Shown piece by piece: positions 1 through 8,304 of a stretch of 39,872 nt of DNA. Each line of letters begins with the position of its first letter. Position 1 is the first letter of the stretch. The stretch spans positions 1 to 39,872 of the forward strand of contig JAFXTC010000004.1 in the NCBI GenBank assembly GCA_017525235.1. Reading direction: 5' to 3'. The notes under the pieces are model-generated. The model ran no database searches. It was not told the origin of the DNA and saw nothing but the letters and a program-made list of their open reading frames with translations. This DNA comes from Bacteroidaceae bacterium. GTDB lineage: Bacteria > Bacteroidota > Bacteroidia > Bacteroidales > Bacteroidaceae. Both the position numbers and the translations under genes were made by a program.

Positions 1-512
1 CTCCACGCGATGGTAAGTTTACAGAGAAGATTGGTACTTACAATCCCAACACCAATCCTGCCACTGTAGATTTGAAATTCGACCGTGCCCTCTATTGGGT
101 AGAGTGTGGTGCACAACCCACCGACACGGTTCGTAACATTCTATCTGGCGAGGGTGTTTATCTCATGAAGCACCTTCGTGGTGGTGTAAAGAAGGGCGCT
201 TTTGATGAAGCTACCTGTGAGGCAAAATTTGCAGCATGGAAGGCTGACAAGCAGAAGGGTCTGGAAGCATTCGAGGCCAAGAAGGCTGCTGAAAAGAAGG
301 CTGCTGATGCAGCTCGCTTGGATGCAGAGAAGAAGACCAAGGAAGAGATTGCAAAGAAAGTAGCTGACAAGAAGGCTGCTGAGGCTGCTGCTAAGGCAGA
401 GGCTGAAGCTGCTGCCAACGCTGAGGCTGAAGCAGAAACTGCAGAGGCTACTGAGGCCGAGACTGCACAAGCTACTGAGGGTGAAACAACTGAAACTCTC
501 GCAGAGGCTTAA
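1..512 (+). CDS. rpsP: 30S ribosomal protein S16, 5' end missing, with long Ala/Glu-rich C-terminal tail
   Basis: The frame is open from base 3 at the window edge, so the start lies outside. The first visible residues ([17 protein letters not shown]) are the conserved S16 core, followed by the usual D-R-A-L-Y-W and G-V-Y-L-M-K-H-L segments. S16 is a small-subunit protein needed for 30S assembly. Bacterial S16 is usually about 80-90 residues. Here roughly 95 extra residues follow the core, a charged then acidic stretch rich in K, A, E and T with repeated AEAEA/EATEAE patterns, probably disordered. Extended S16 tails are known in Bacteroidota, so this is a lineage trait and not a fusion artefact. 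Stop TAA at 510-512; a hairpin terminator follows. Identity is secure; the function of the tail is unknown. Confidence 0.96.
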   Translation, partial: PRDGKFTEKIGTYNPNTNPATVDLKFDRALYWVECGAQPTDTVRNILSGEGVYLMKHLRGGVKKGAFDEATCEAKFAAWKADKQKGLEAFEAKKAAEKKAADAARLDAEKKTKEEIAKKVADKKAAEAAAKAEAEAAANAEAEAETAEATEAETAQATEGETTETLAEA

Positions 513-566
513 AAAATCAATCACAAACCATTATTTCAATTAGACTTTTTCCAAACAAACAACAAA

Positions 567-605
567 GAAGGGCGCTACCGTGAGGCAGTGCCCTTCATAT
601 TTTCA
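567..605 (+). terminator. Intrinsic terminator after rpsP
   Basis: A 10-bp stem (567-576 with 587-596, one G-U pair) has a 10-nt loop and is followed by ATATTTTC. It lies 55 bp after the rpsP stop and separates it from the next promoter. Confidence 0.8.
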
Positions 606-638
606 CTCATTTATGGCCGCTAACTTGATTTTTCTTAC

Positions 639-646
639 TATCTTTG
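639..646 (+). promoter_or_regulatory. Bacteroidota -7 box (TATCTTTG) for the DUF5686 gene
   Basis: TAnnTTTG motif at 639-646; no clear -33 box at the right spacing. Transcription would begin near 653. This rules out the more upstream in-frame TTG at 644 as the start and favours the ATG at 704. Confidence 0.6.
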
Positions 647-703
647 CAGCCGAAACAGAGAATAAAGGGAACGATTTTGAGAAACTTGTGTTTTTTCGAG
701 CCT

Positions 704-3262
704 ATGATTATACAGCGCAAAGCATGTTGGTTTAAGTGCTTTGTCCTGCTTCTCTGTCTTTTATCTGGAGTGGTACAAGAAGCCTGGGCGCAGCAACGAG
801 GAAAAATCGTTGATGCAGCTAACGGAAGTGTTGTTCCCTGGGCCACAGTGAAGTACCGAACAGGAAAAGAGGCTACAATGGCGGATTCGCTGGGCGTCTT
901 CAGCATTGCAAGAAAAGTGAACGGCATCCTTATATTCAATGCTTTTGGCTACGAGCAACAGCAGTACATCATTAGGGCAGACTCGCCAAAAGAGGTAGAG
1001 ATTGTGATGACGCCAATATCCAAGACTATGGAGGAAGTCATAGTCTCAGGGAAAAAAAAGAAGTACTCAAAAAAGGAGAATCCGTCAGTTGAACTGATGC
1101 GTAAGGTTATTGCCATGAAACGGAACTACGACGTTCACCGGCACCCCCACGTAAGGTATAAAAGCTATCAGAAGATTATGGCGGGATTGAACGACCTTAA
1201 GCCACATGATCTCAACAAAGGTATATTTGGAAAACGTCCCTGGCTGAGAAACAACCTTGAGGTATGCCAATACAATGGTAAGGTAATAATGCCCTTCACC
1301 GTAGAGGAGCAGGTTAACGAAAGATTCTTCCGCCAGGACCCAAAACTAAAGACTGATGTTATGTTGGGGCAGAATATTGCAGGCATAAACACAATGTTCC
1401 AGACTGGCGACATCGTTAACCAAGTACTTAAGGAATATTTTACTGACATCGACATCTACCAAGACAAAATAAAGCTTTTGCAGAGCTCATTCTGCAGCCC
1501 CATTGGAAAAGATGCCATCCAGTTCTATCATTACTTTATAACAGATACGCTGCAACTGGATGATGAAAAATGTTATCAAGTAGACTTTACGCCAGCTAAC
1601 AAGCAAGACTTCGGATTCTGCGGTCAATTGTTTATTTTGGCAGACAGCAGCTATCAGGTGAAAAGGTGCGAGATGTCTATCCCCGTTTCATCCGACGTAA
1701 ACTGGGTATACGCCATGAAAGCCATACAGGAATATACAAAACTGGAGAACGGATGGAGAGTGAAGACAACCGATGACCTGATAGCGGAACTGATGGTTAC
1801 CGACTTCTTAGCCAAACTCATCATCACACGCAACACAAGGAATACAGACTATAATTTTGAGGAGTTCTCTGATTCTGTGGTGAATAACGAAGAGAAACTG
1901 GCTCAGACCATGCAGGCCAAGGACAACAAACAGATATTTTGGGAGACCAACCGCCCAATGCCCCTTACAGGAGCAGAAATAGCACTGGACTCTTTGGTGA
2001 CCAACATAAAAAAACAGCGTGGCACGAAGTTTATCATGTTTTTGCTAAAGGCCCATCTGGAAAGATACATTGAGACAGGCACCAAGAACAGGCCCAGCAA
2101 GTTTGATATCGGACCATTCTTCAGCATACTTACCAAAAACTCATACGACGGATGGCGATTGCGTGCTGGAGGCCAGACTACAGCGAACCTTCATCCTCAT
2201 ATTTTCCTGAATGGCTATTATGCATATGCTACAAGATCCAACCAGCATTACTTTGATGCACAGGTAACATACAGATTCAACAAGGCAAAATATGCGGTTC
2301 ACGAGTTTCCACGGAAATCTGTGTCATTCGAAATCCTACGTGACGTAGTACTCGAGAACGACAAGGAAGACGTATTCTCGGCGGTTAAGATGAATGATAA
2401 AGATAAACTGTTTCTGCACAATCGCAAAGTGCTGAGCGGGCAATATGAGGTTAAGTGGGGCATGCGTTACTTCGGCGAAGTGAAGGTGGAGCGCATCACT
2501 CCCGTTGAAAACCAATTCTTCCGCACCTTATCGCCCACAAACGAACGCATATACAACATGGACCTTACAGAGGTGACAGCAGGATTGCGTTACGAGCCTG
2601 GAGTCACCTATTTGAATACAAAGCAGAAACGCAAGACCCTCAACTACAACGCACCAGTAATACAGGTACAACACTCGGTAGGCATAAGCGGTTTCTTAGG
2701 CGGAAATTATACATATAACCTGACGGATATAGAGCTCATCAAGAAATTCTGGCTACCAAAGAGCTGGGGTAATATAAATACCAGCTTCCGATTCGTGTCG
2801 CAATGGAGCCAAGTGCCCTATCCCCTACTGAAGATGCCTCCAACGAATTCCAGTTTCATCATCAAACCGTATGCATTCGACTTAATGAACAACATGGAAC
2901 TTCTTAACGACAAATACGCTTCAGCCATTATCAAATGGGACCTGAACGGTAAGATATTCAACAAGATTCCTTTGATAAAAAAACTGAAATGCAGGGAAAT
3001 CGTTGGCTTTAAGTGTATGTGGGGTACACTCTCCGATAAGAACAACCCGTATCTTCCGTCCAACCAGGGCTCACAGATTCTTATGCAATTTCCCGAAGGA
3101 TGTTATGTGATGGACATTAACAGACCTTATATGGAAGTGTCTGTCGGTATTCATAACATTCTTAATCTGCTGCATGTGGAGTACTGCCGCCGCTTGTCTT
3201 ATTTGGATTTACCTAATATAAAAAGAGGTGTAGTCAAGATAGCCATAGAGTTAAAGTTTTAG
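704..3262 (+). CDS. DUF5686 family outer-membrane protein with carboxypeptidase-regulatory-like domain
   Basis: Start chosen at ATG 704 (852 aa), because the frame's earlier TTG at 644 overlaps the -7 box. A signal peptide (hydrophobic FVLLLCLLSGVV, cleavage near EAWAQ) precedes a CarboxypepD_reg-like beta-sandwich of about 80 residues (RGKIVDAANGSVVPWATV onward). The rest matches the DUF5686 layout: a linker with VELMRKVIAMKRNY, then a large beta-rich region ending in an aromatic strand (KRGVVKIAIELKF) as outer-membrane beta-barrels do. Family members are outer-membrane proteins of Bacteroidota with no agreed biochemical function; the N-terminal domain resembles that of SusC-type receptors. 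It is monocistronic by position, with rpsP's terminator before it and prs with its own promoter after it. Confidence 0.85.
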   Translation: MIIQRKACWFKCFVLLLCLLSGVVQEAWAQQRGKIVDAANGSVVPWATVKYRTGKEATMADSLGVFSIARKVNGILIFNAFGYEQQQYIIRADSPKEVEIVMTPISKTMEEVIVSGKKKKYSKKENPSVELMRKVIAMKRNYDVHRHPHVRYKSYQKIMAGLNDLKPHDLNKGIFGKRPWLRNNLEVCQYNGKVIMPFTVEEQVNERFFRQDPKLKTDVMLGQNIAGINTMFQTGDIVNQVLKEYFTDIDIYQDKIKLLQSSFCSPIGKDAIQFYHYFITDTLQLDDEKCYQVDFTPANKQDFGFCGQLFILADSSYQVKRCEMSIPVSSDVNWVYAMKAIQEYTKLENGWRVKTTDDLIAELMVTDFLAKLIITRNTRNTDYNFEEFSDSVVNNEEKLAQTMQAKDNKQIFWETNRPMPLTGAEIALDSLVTNIKKQRGTKFIMFLLKAHLERYIETGTKNRPSKFDIGPFFSILTKNSYDGWRLRAGGQTTANLHPHIFLNGYYAYATRSNQHYFDAQVTYRFNKAKYAVHEFPRKSVSFEILRDVVLENDKEDVFSAVKMNDKDKLFLHNRKVLSGQYEVKWGMRYFGEVKVERITPVENQFFRTLSPTNERIYNMDLTEVTAGLRYEPGVTYLNTKQKRKTLNYNAPVIQVQHSVGISGFLGGNYTYNLTDIELIKKFWLPKSWGNINTSFRFVSQWSQVPYPLLKMPPTNSSFIIKPYAFDLMNNMELLNDKYASAIIKWDLNGKIFNKIPLIKKLKCREIVGFKCMWGTLSDKNNPYLPSNQGSQILMQFPEGCYVMDINRPYMEVSVGIHNILNLLHVEYCRRLSYLDLPNIKRGVVKIAIELKF

Positions 3263-3319
3263 CATTTCTTGATTAAAAATAAAAATCTCTCTATTGCCGT
3301 TTTTTCTTCTCGTAAAGGA

Positions 3320-3350
3320 TTGCACATAATAAAGAAAATGTATACCTTTG
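3320..3350 (+). promoter_or_regulatory. Promoter of prs
   Basis: ATTG at 3319-3322 and TACCTTTG at 3343-3350, spaced 20 nt, match the Bacteroidota TTTG / TAnnTTTG promoter. The start codon follows about 40 nt later. Confidence 0.75.
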
Positions 3351-3391
3351 CACAAAGGAAAACAAACAACAAGGTAAACCCCAAATAAACA

Positions 3392-4330
3392 ATGGAAGAG
3401 AAGAAAGAATTCAAGGTATTCTCAGGCACCGGAAGCCGTTATCTGGCAGAGAAAATCTGCGCAAACTTAGGTTGCGAACTTGGTAATCTGTCTATCACGA
3501 AATTCTCAGACGGAGAGTTCGAGGTATGCTTTGAGGAAAGCATCCGTGGTCTTGACGTATTTCTGGTTCAGAGCACATTCCCCAATGCTGACAATCTGAT
3601 GGAGCTACTGCTTATGATTGACGCAGCCAAGCGCGCTTCAGCACGTACCATAAATGCCGTTGTCCCCTACTTCGGCTGGGCTCGTCAGGACCGCAAGAGC
3701 AAGCCACGTGTAAGCATCGCTGCCAAACTAGTTGCCGATATGCTCTCCGTAGCAGGTATCAACCGATTGATTACTATGGACTTGCATGCTGATCAGGAGC
3801 AAGGCTTCTTTAACGTACCCGTTGACCATCTTTATGCCAGCAGCGTACTGCTCCCTTACATACAAAGCCTGAACCTTGAGAATCTGGTAATAGCCACCCC
3901 CGATGTGGGCGGTACCAAGCGTGCCAGCACATACAGCAAATATCTCAACTGTCCCATGGTGCTCTGTAACAAGACCCGCAAAAAAGCCAATGAGATTGCA
4001 CACATGGAGATAATCGGAGATGTAGAAGGTGCCAATGTTGTTCTGGTAGACGATATGGTAGATACCGCAGGCACCATTACCAAGGCTGCCGACCTTATGA
4101 AACAGAACGGAGCACGCAGCGTACGCGCTATTGCCAGCCATTGCGTTATGAGCGGTCCTGCCAGCGAGCGCATACAGGCCTCTGCTATCGAGGAAATGGT
4201 CTTCACGGACAGCATTCCCTATGCTGGCGGATGCGAAAAGGTTAAGCAGCTCTCCATTGCAGAACTTCTTGCAGCTACCATCCGTTGTGTTGAAAACAAC
4301 GAGAGCATCAGCAAGCAGTATCTTACATAA
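3392..4330 (+). CDS. prs: Ribose-phosphate pyrophosphokinase (PRPP synthetase)
   Basis: Makes PRPP from ribose 5-phosphate and ATP, feeding purine, pyrimidine, histidine, tryptophan and NAD synthesis in the cytoplasm. Length 312 aa, as usual for the family. Visible marks: N-terminal FSGTGSRYLAEKI and KFSDGEFEV, the ATP-loop region YFGWARQDRKSKPR (93-106), the metal-binding DLHADQEQGFF (130-140), and the PRPP-binding loop VDDMVDTAGT (219-228). It has its own consensus promoter and is followed by a shared bidirectional terminator. No oddities. Confidence 0.97.
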   Translation: MEEKKEFKVFSGTGSRYLAEKICANLGCELGNLSITKFSDGEFEVCFEESIRGLDVFLVQSTFPNADNLMELLLMIDAAKRASARTINAVVPYFGWARQDRKSKPRVSIAAKLVADMLSVAGINRLITMDLHADQEQGFFNVPVDHLYASSVLLPYIQSLNLENLVIATPDVGGTKRASTYSKYLNCPMVLCNKTRKKANEIAHMEIIGDVEGANVVLVDDMVDTAGTITKAADLMKQNGARSVRAIASHCVMSGPASERIQASAIEEMVFTDSIPYAGGCEKVKQLSIAELLAATIRCVENNESISKQYLT

Positions 4331-4361
4331 TAAAAATACAATACATACATCAATATTAAAA

Positions 4362-4392
4362 GAAATAAGGTGGAGAATCTCCACCTTATTTC
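4362..4392. terminator. Bidirectional terminator between prs and the convergent small secreted protein gene
   Basis: Perfect 15-bp inverted repeat (4362-4376 with 4378-4392), A-rich on one side and T-rich on the other, so it can act on both strands. The minus-strand stop codon (4386-4388) lies inside the stem. Confidence 0.8.
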
Positions 4393-4790
4393 ACTAAGAC
4401 CTTCTTGCCATTCTTGATATAAATGCCTTTTTGGGGACGTTGAACCTTTCTGCCCGATAAGTCGTAAAAGACATTAGTTCTTTCATCGGAGACTTTTACT
4501 TCATTCACAGCATCCTCCATACTTTCAAATTGTATGATTATCTGGGAATCTGAAGTATAGACAACACTTTTCTCGTTGGTACGCACTACGGGCTTTTCCC
4601 TTGTAAGGTCCAGCACGAAGCGACTGGTAAGCTGGAAAGCATCAAAACTTTTATCTGTCTTAACAGTTAAAACCTCCTGAGCCTGTGCTGCCATGCCTGT
4701 GGCAAGAAGCAGAACAGCGTTCCGACCTTTTATCTGATGGGAAATAAGATTAAAAAATTGAAGGTTCGTCTCGCGACGAACCTTCAACAT
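4386..4790 (-). CDS. Small secreted protein with Prevotella-type C-terminal tail; start uncertain, possibly decayed
   Basis: The frame encodes 134 aa. A signal-peptide-like stretch (NAVLLLATGMAAQAQ) begins only about 23 residues in. It is followed by about 75 residues of small beta-rich protein (EVLTVKTDKSFDAFQLTSRF), then a C-terminal tail (VFYDLSGRKVQRPQKGIYIK) of the type found on many Prevotella surface proteins and resembling type IX secretion tails. The first 13 codons after the ATG at 4790 are exactly the two arms of a strong terminator hairpin, which is strange for coding sequence. A more natural start just before the signal peptide reads ATA (in frame before KGRNAV), so an ATG-to-ATA loss is possible. 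Either the leader is translated through, or the gene has decayed. No function assigned. Confidence 0.5.
   Translation of the reverse strand: MLKVRRETNLQFFNLISHQIKGRNAVLLLATGMAAQAQEVLTVKTDKSFDAFQLTSRFVLDLTREKPVVRTNEKSVVYTSDSQIIIQFESMEDAVNEVKVSDERTNVFYDLSGRKVQRPQKGIYIKNGKKVLVK
4752..4787 (-). terminator. Strong promoter-proximal terminator hairpin directly after the ATG at 4790
   Basis: Perfect 13-bp stem (4758-4770 with 4775-4787). On the minus strand the loop is GCGA, a GNRA tetraloop, and the stem is followed by six T. It lies about 60 nt downstream of a consensus promoter with no gene in between, so it acts as an attenuator or ends a small RNA of about 95 nt. Confidence 0.75.
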
Positions 4791-4855
4791 ATTTGATATT
4801 AGCCTTTTAAGGTAAAAAGATTGTTTGTCAGAATAACTTTATTTATTTTCTATTG

Positions 4856-4887
4856 CAAAGATATGGCTTTATTGAATAACCTGCAAA
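4856..4887 (-). promoter_or_regulatory. Consensus promoter for the small secreted protein or a small RNA
   Basis: Minus-strand TTTG (4884-4887), 20 nt, TATCTTTG (4856-4863). Transcription would begin near 4849. Confidence 0.7.
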
Positions 4888-5030
4888 TATTTAAGACATG
4901 TTAAATAACATTTTTATACTTTTCCTGATTTTTATGTCAAAATACATTATATATAATAAAGGGGAAAGCATCACCTTTGGCTTCACCAAAACTACTTTCG
5001 CTCAACAATAAAAATAAAATTCCTTTTTAT

Positions 5031-5061
5031 TTTGTATTGTCCTCGCTTAATCGTACCTTTG
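5031..5061 (+). promoter_or_regulatory. Promoter of glnS
   Basis: TTTG (5031-5034), 19 nt, TACCTTTG (5054-5061); start codon about 42 nt downstream. The 313-base gap 4791-5103 otherwise holds only AT-rich sequence and the divergent minus-strand promoter. Confidence 0.8.
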
Positions 5062-5103
5062 TAAATTATTATAAACGGATAACCATAGAAGGAATAACGG
5101 ATT

Positions 5104-6912
5104 ATGGCAGAAATCAACATAACAGAACAGGAAGAGAAGAAAAGCTTGAACTTTATTGAACAGAAAGTTAAGAGCGATTTGGCAGAAGGCAAAAACGGTG
5201 GCAGACTACAGACCCGTTTCCCGCCCGAGCCTAACGGCTACCTGCACATCGGCCATGCCAAGGCCATTGCCATGGACTTTGGCGTAGCCCAAAAGTTTGG
5301 TGGTGTGTGCAACCTGAGAATGGATGACACGAATCCCCAGAAGGAGGATACGGAATACGTTGAGGCCATTGAGAGGGATATTAAATGGCTGGGCTTCCAA
5401 TGGGGAAAGGTGTGCTATGCCAGTGACTATTTCCAGGATCTCTGGGACTTTGCCGAGTGGTGCATCCTGCAAGGTCGTGCCTACGTAGATGAGCAAACAA
5501 GCGAGGAGATTGCCGCACAGAAAGGAACTCCCACGGAGCCTGGCACCAACTCGCCTTATCGCGACCGTCCTGCAGAAGAAAGCCTCAAACTTTTCAGGGA
5601 AATGAACTCTGGCAACGTGGAGCCTGGCAAGATGATTCTGCGTGCCAAGATAGATATGGCAAGTCCCAATATGCACTTCCGCGACCCCATCATGTATCGC
5701 GTGCTGAACATGGAACATTGGCGTACTGGCAACAAATGGAACGCCTACCCTATGTATGACTTCACACATGGACAGAGCGACTATCTGGAGGGCGTTACCC
5801 ACAGTATCTGTACGCTGGAGTTTGTGCCGCATCACGAGTTATATGACCTGTTCGTTACTTGGATTAAAGAATGGAGAGGCGACAAGGGAGATATAGAGGA
5901 CAATCGCCCACGCCAGTTTGAGTTCAACAAACTGAACCTGAACTACACCCTGATGTCGAAACGCAACCTGTTGATTCTTACCAAAGAAGGTGTGGTAAAC
6001 GGTTGGGATGACCCTCGTATGCCAACTATCTGCGGTATACGTCGCAGGGGTTACAGCCCTCAGGCCATTTTGAACTTTATAGACAAAATTGGCTATACTA
6101 CCTTTGATGCGCTGAACGACATCAAACTGATGGAGGCTGCCTGTCGTGAAGACCTGAACACCCGTGCCATCCGCGTTAGTGCCGTAGTGAATCCGCTGAA
6201 GCTGGTTATCGATAACTATCCTGAAGGAAAGGTTGAGGAAATGACTGCCATTAACAATCCCGAATTACGCGATGAAGAAGGTAACACTATCACAGAAGGC
6301 AATACACACATCATACATTTCTCTCGCGAACTTTACATTGAGCAAGAGGACTTTATGGAAGATGGTGGCAAAAAATTCATGCGACTCGGCCCTGGCAAGG
6401 AGGTTCGCCTGAAGAACGGATACATCATTGCCTGCTCTGACGAACAGGATGAACAGGGCAACTTCAAGTGCATAGAGAAAGATGAAAATGGTAACATCGT
6501 CTGCGTTCATGCCACTTACGACCCGGACAGCAAGAGTGGAATGCCTGGTGCTGACCGTAAGATAAAGGGTAAGACGCTGCATTGGGTAAGCTGCCAGCAT
6601 AGCATTCCTTGCGAGGTACGCAACTACGAGTGCCTGTGGACATGCGAGAACCCCCGTGATGCCATCAAACAACACGAGAAGGAGAATGGTGTTCGTGGCA
6701 TAGATGCCATGCGTCCTTTCCTGAACCCAGAGTCTTTGACCATCAACAAGAATGCACTGATTGAAGAATTCGCAAAAGAACTGCCTGCCCTATCCTATCT
6801 GCAGTTCCAGCGTATCGGTTACTATAACGTAGACCCTGACAGTACGCCCGAACATCTGATATTCAACAAAACAGTAGGACTGAAGGACACTTGGCAGAAA
6901 AGTGGCAAATAA
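5104..6912 (+). CDS. glnS: Glutamine--tRNA ligase
   Basis: Class I aminoacyl-tRNA synthetase that charges tRNA-Gln with glutamine in the cytoplasm. The ATP-binding HIGH motif (LHIGH, residues 47-51, after RFPPEPNGY) and the KMSKS-equivalent MSKR (284-287) are both present. LRMDDTNP and YPMYDFTH are typical of GlnRS as opposed to GluRS. Length 602 aa is somewhat longer than the E. coli enzyme (554), with extra sequence in the C-terminal beta-barrel anticodon-binding half (ending YYNVDPDSTPEHLIFNKTVG). It has its own promoter and is followed after 8 nt by a TPR gene, probably co-transcribed. Confidence 0.96.
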   Translation: MAEINITEQEEKKSLNFIEQKVKSDLAEGKNGGRLQTRFPPEPNGYLHIGHAKAIAMDFGVAQKFGGVCNLRMDDTNPQKEDTEYVEAIERDIKWLGFQWGKVCYASDYFQDLWDFAEWCILQGRAYVDEQTSEEIAAQKGTPTEPGTNSPYRDRPAEESLKLFREMNSGNVEPGKMILRAKIDMASPNMHFRDPIMYRVLNMEHWRTGNKWNAYPMYDFTHGQSDYLEGVTHSICTLEFVPHHELYDLFVTWIKEWRGDKGDIEDNRPRQFEFNKLNLNYTLMSKRNLLILTKEGVVNGWDDPRMPTICGIRRRGYSPQAILNFIDKIGYTTFDALNDIKLMEAACREDLNTRAIRVSAVVNPLKLVIDNYPEGKVEEMTAINNPELRDEEGNTITEGNTHIIHFSRELYIEQEDFMEDGGKKFMRLGPGKEVRLKNGYIIACSDEQDEQGNFKCIEKDENGNIVCVHATYDPDSKSGMPGADRKIKGKTLHWVSCQHSIPCEVRNYECLWTCENPRDAIKQHEKENGVRGIDAMRPFLNPESLTINKNALIEEFAKELPALSYLQFQRIGYYNVDPDSTPEHLIFNKTVGLKDTWQKSGK

Positions 6913-6920
6913 ACTGGCCT

Positions 6921-8270
6921 ATGCAAGAAGAAGACGAGATATATTTCAACGACCCTGAATTTCTGGAAAATCTTCAGCGATATGAACAGGCTCATGAAAA
7001 CGGCGAGCCTATCTATATGGATGCTGAAGACCTGACAGACATTGCAGAGTTCTACATGACTCAGAACAGGGAGGAAGAAGCCAATGAAGCTATCTCATTG
7101 GCGCTGAGTCTGCATCCCGACAGTGTAGACCCGCTGATATTTCTCGCCAGACAACAAATGTTCCACGACAATCTGGATGAAGCAATAAAAATAGCTGAGT
7201 CTATTCCTGATCAGAACGACAGGGAAACAATATTCCTTTGGTCGGAGCTTCTCATACGGTCAGACAAGCCAAAAGAGGCCCTGCAATTTATTGTATCAAA
7301 ACAAGAAGAACTGGACGAAGATGAAGAATCGTTTCTATATGATGCTGCCTGCATCTTCACGGACTATGAGTATTATGACGAAGCAATAAAACTGTTGCAG
7401 GGTATTCTTAACGCGCATCCCTATAATGCCTCTGCCTGGAGGACAATGGCTGAGGCACATGTTGGCAAAGGCGACTTTCTGGAAGCACTTGATGACATAG
7501 AGTATTGCCTTGCCATCAACCCCACCTACACTCAAGCTTTGATGCTGAAAGCACATTGCCTTTTTCATTTGAACCATTTAGATCAGGCTCACCAGATATA
7601 TAAAGAACTGCAACATACCGATCCCGAGAATGGCAGGCTTTACTACATGGATGCCATTACGCTGGCTAACATGGAAAAGTTTGAAAAAGCAAAGGATTGC
7701 ATAACAACAGCACTCAAGTATACGCCGGAGTATGACGAAGATCGCATACAAGTTCTCTTACACAAGGCATATATCGAGAGTAAATGCCATAACATAAACG
7801 AAGCTTTAGGGGCTTTGGAGGAAGCCATGGCACTGTCAAAGGACGAAGAAGAGATAGAATATCATCTTCTGATGGGAGAGATTCTTTTGGAAAACAATAA
7901 AGAACAAGAAGCTGCCGAAGAGTTTGAGATTGCATATAACGAAAGTAAAAACAAGCAACAGACGCTGCTTACCATGGGAATCGCCTATGCAGAAACCATG
8001 CATTATAACACAGCATTATCATTACTGCAATCCTTCTCTCAGGAATACAAAGGAAAAGAAGGAGTGATAGCTATTCCCTATCTGGCCTACTGCTACAAAA
8101 GGATTCATGATCAGGAAAACTACTTGAAATATTTGCGCAAAGCCGTTTCTGCTGACCGCGAGATAACAGAGTTCCTCTTTGCTAAAGACTATCCCAGCAT
8201 ACAGCCGGAAGAATATTATCTGTATGCATTTAAGAATGCATACGGCCGTTTTCCAGAATCCTGGGAATAA
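6921..8270 (+). CDS. Tetratricopeptide-repeat protein
   Basis: The ATG at 6921 (449 aa) is chosen over an in-frame TTG at 6891 that overlaps glnS; it lies 8 nt after the glnS stop. The protein is acidic and almost all helical, built from TPR-like repeats. Examples are A-W-R-T-M-A-E-A-H-V-G-K-G-D-F-L-E-A-L-D near residue 175 and the next unit A-L-M-L-K-A-H-C-L-F-H-L-N-H. No signal peptide or membrane segment, so cytoplasmic. TPRs bind partner proteins; the partner is unknown. Co-transcription with glnS is inferred from spacing. A bidirectional terminator follows. Confidence 0.85.
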   Translation: MQEEDEIYFNDPEFLENLQRYEQAHENGEPIYMDAEDLTDIAEFYMTQNREEEANEAISLALSLHPDSVDPLIFLARQQMFHDNLDEAIKIAESIPDQNDRETIFLWSELLIRSDKPKEALQFIVSKQEELDEDEESFLYDAACIFTDYEYYDEAIKLLQGILNAHPYNASAWRTMAEAHVGKGDFLEALDDIEYCLAINPTYTQALMLKAHCLFHLNHLDQAHQIYKELQHTDPENGRLYYMDAITLANMEKFEKAKDCITTALKYTPEYDEDRIQVLLHKAYIESKCHNINEALGALEEAMALSKDEEEIEYHLLMGEILLENNKEQEAAEEFEIAYNESKNKQQTLLTMGIAYAETMHYNTALSLLQSFSQEYKGKEGVIAIPYLAYCYKRIHDQENYLKYLRKAVSADREITEFLFAKDYPSIQPEEYYLYAFKNAYGRFPESWE

Positions 8271-8274
8271 AAAA

Positions 8275-8295
8275 AGGAGGATTTTCATTCCTCCT
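8275..8295. terminator. Bidirectional terminator between the TPR gene and manC
   Basis: 7-bp stem AGGAGGA/TCCTCCT (8275-8281 with 8289-8295) with a 7-nt loop. It is followed by T-rich sequence on the plus strand and by a run of T on the minus strand; the flanking genes converge here. Confidence 0.75.
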
Positions 8296-8304
8296 GTTTC
8301 ATTA

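Noticed and set aside
141-524. Minus-strand open frames across the rpsP tail
   Set aside because: They mirror the low-complexity Ala/Glu/Lys repeat on the coding strand; no promoter and no protein-like sequence.
644-703. Upstream TTG start of the DUF5686 gene
   Set aside because: It falls within the -7 promoter box, before the expected transcription start.
3728-4384. 218-residue minus-strand frame within prs
   Set aside because: Shadow of a certain gene, with random-looking composition and an end in the terminator region.
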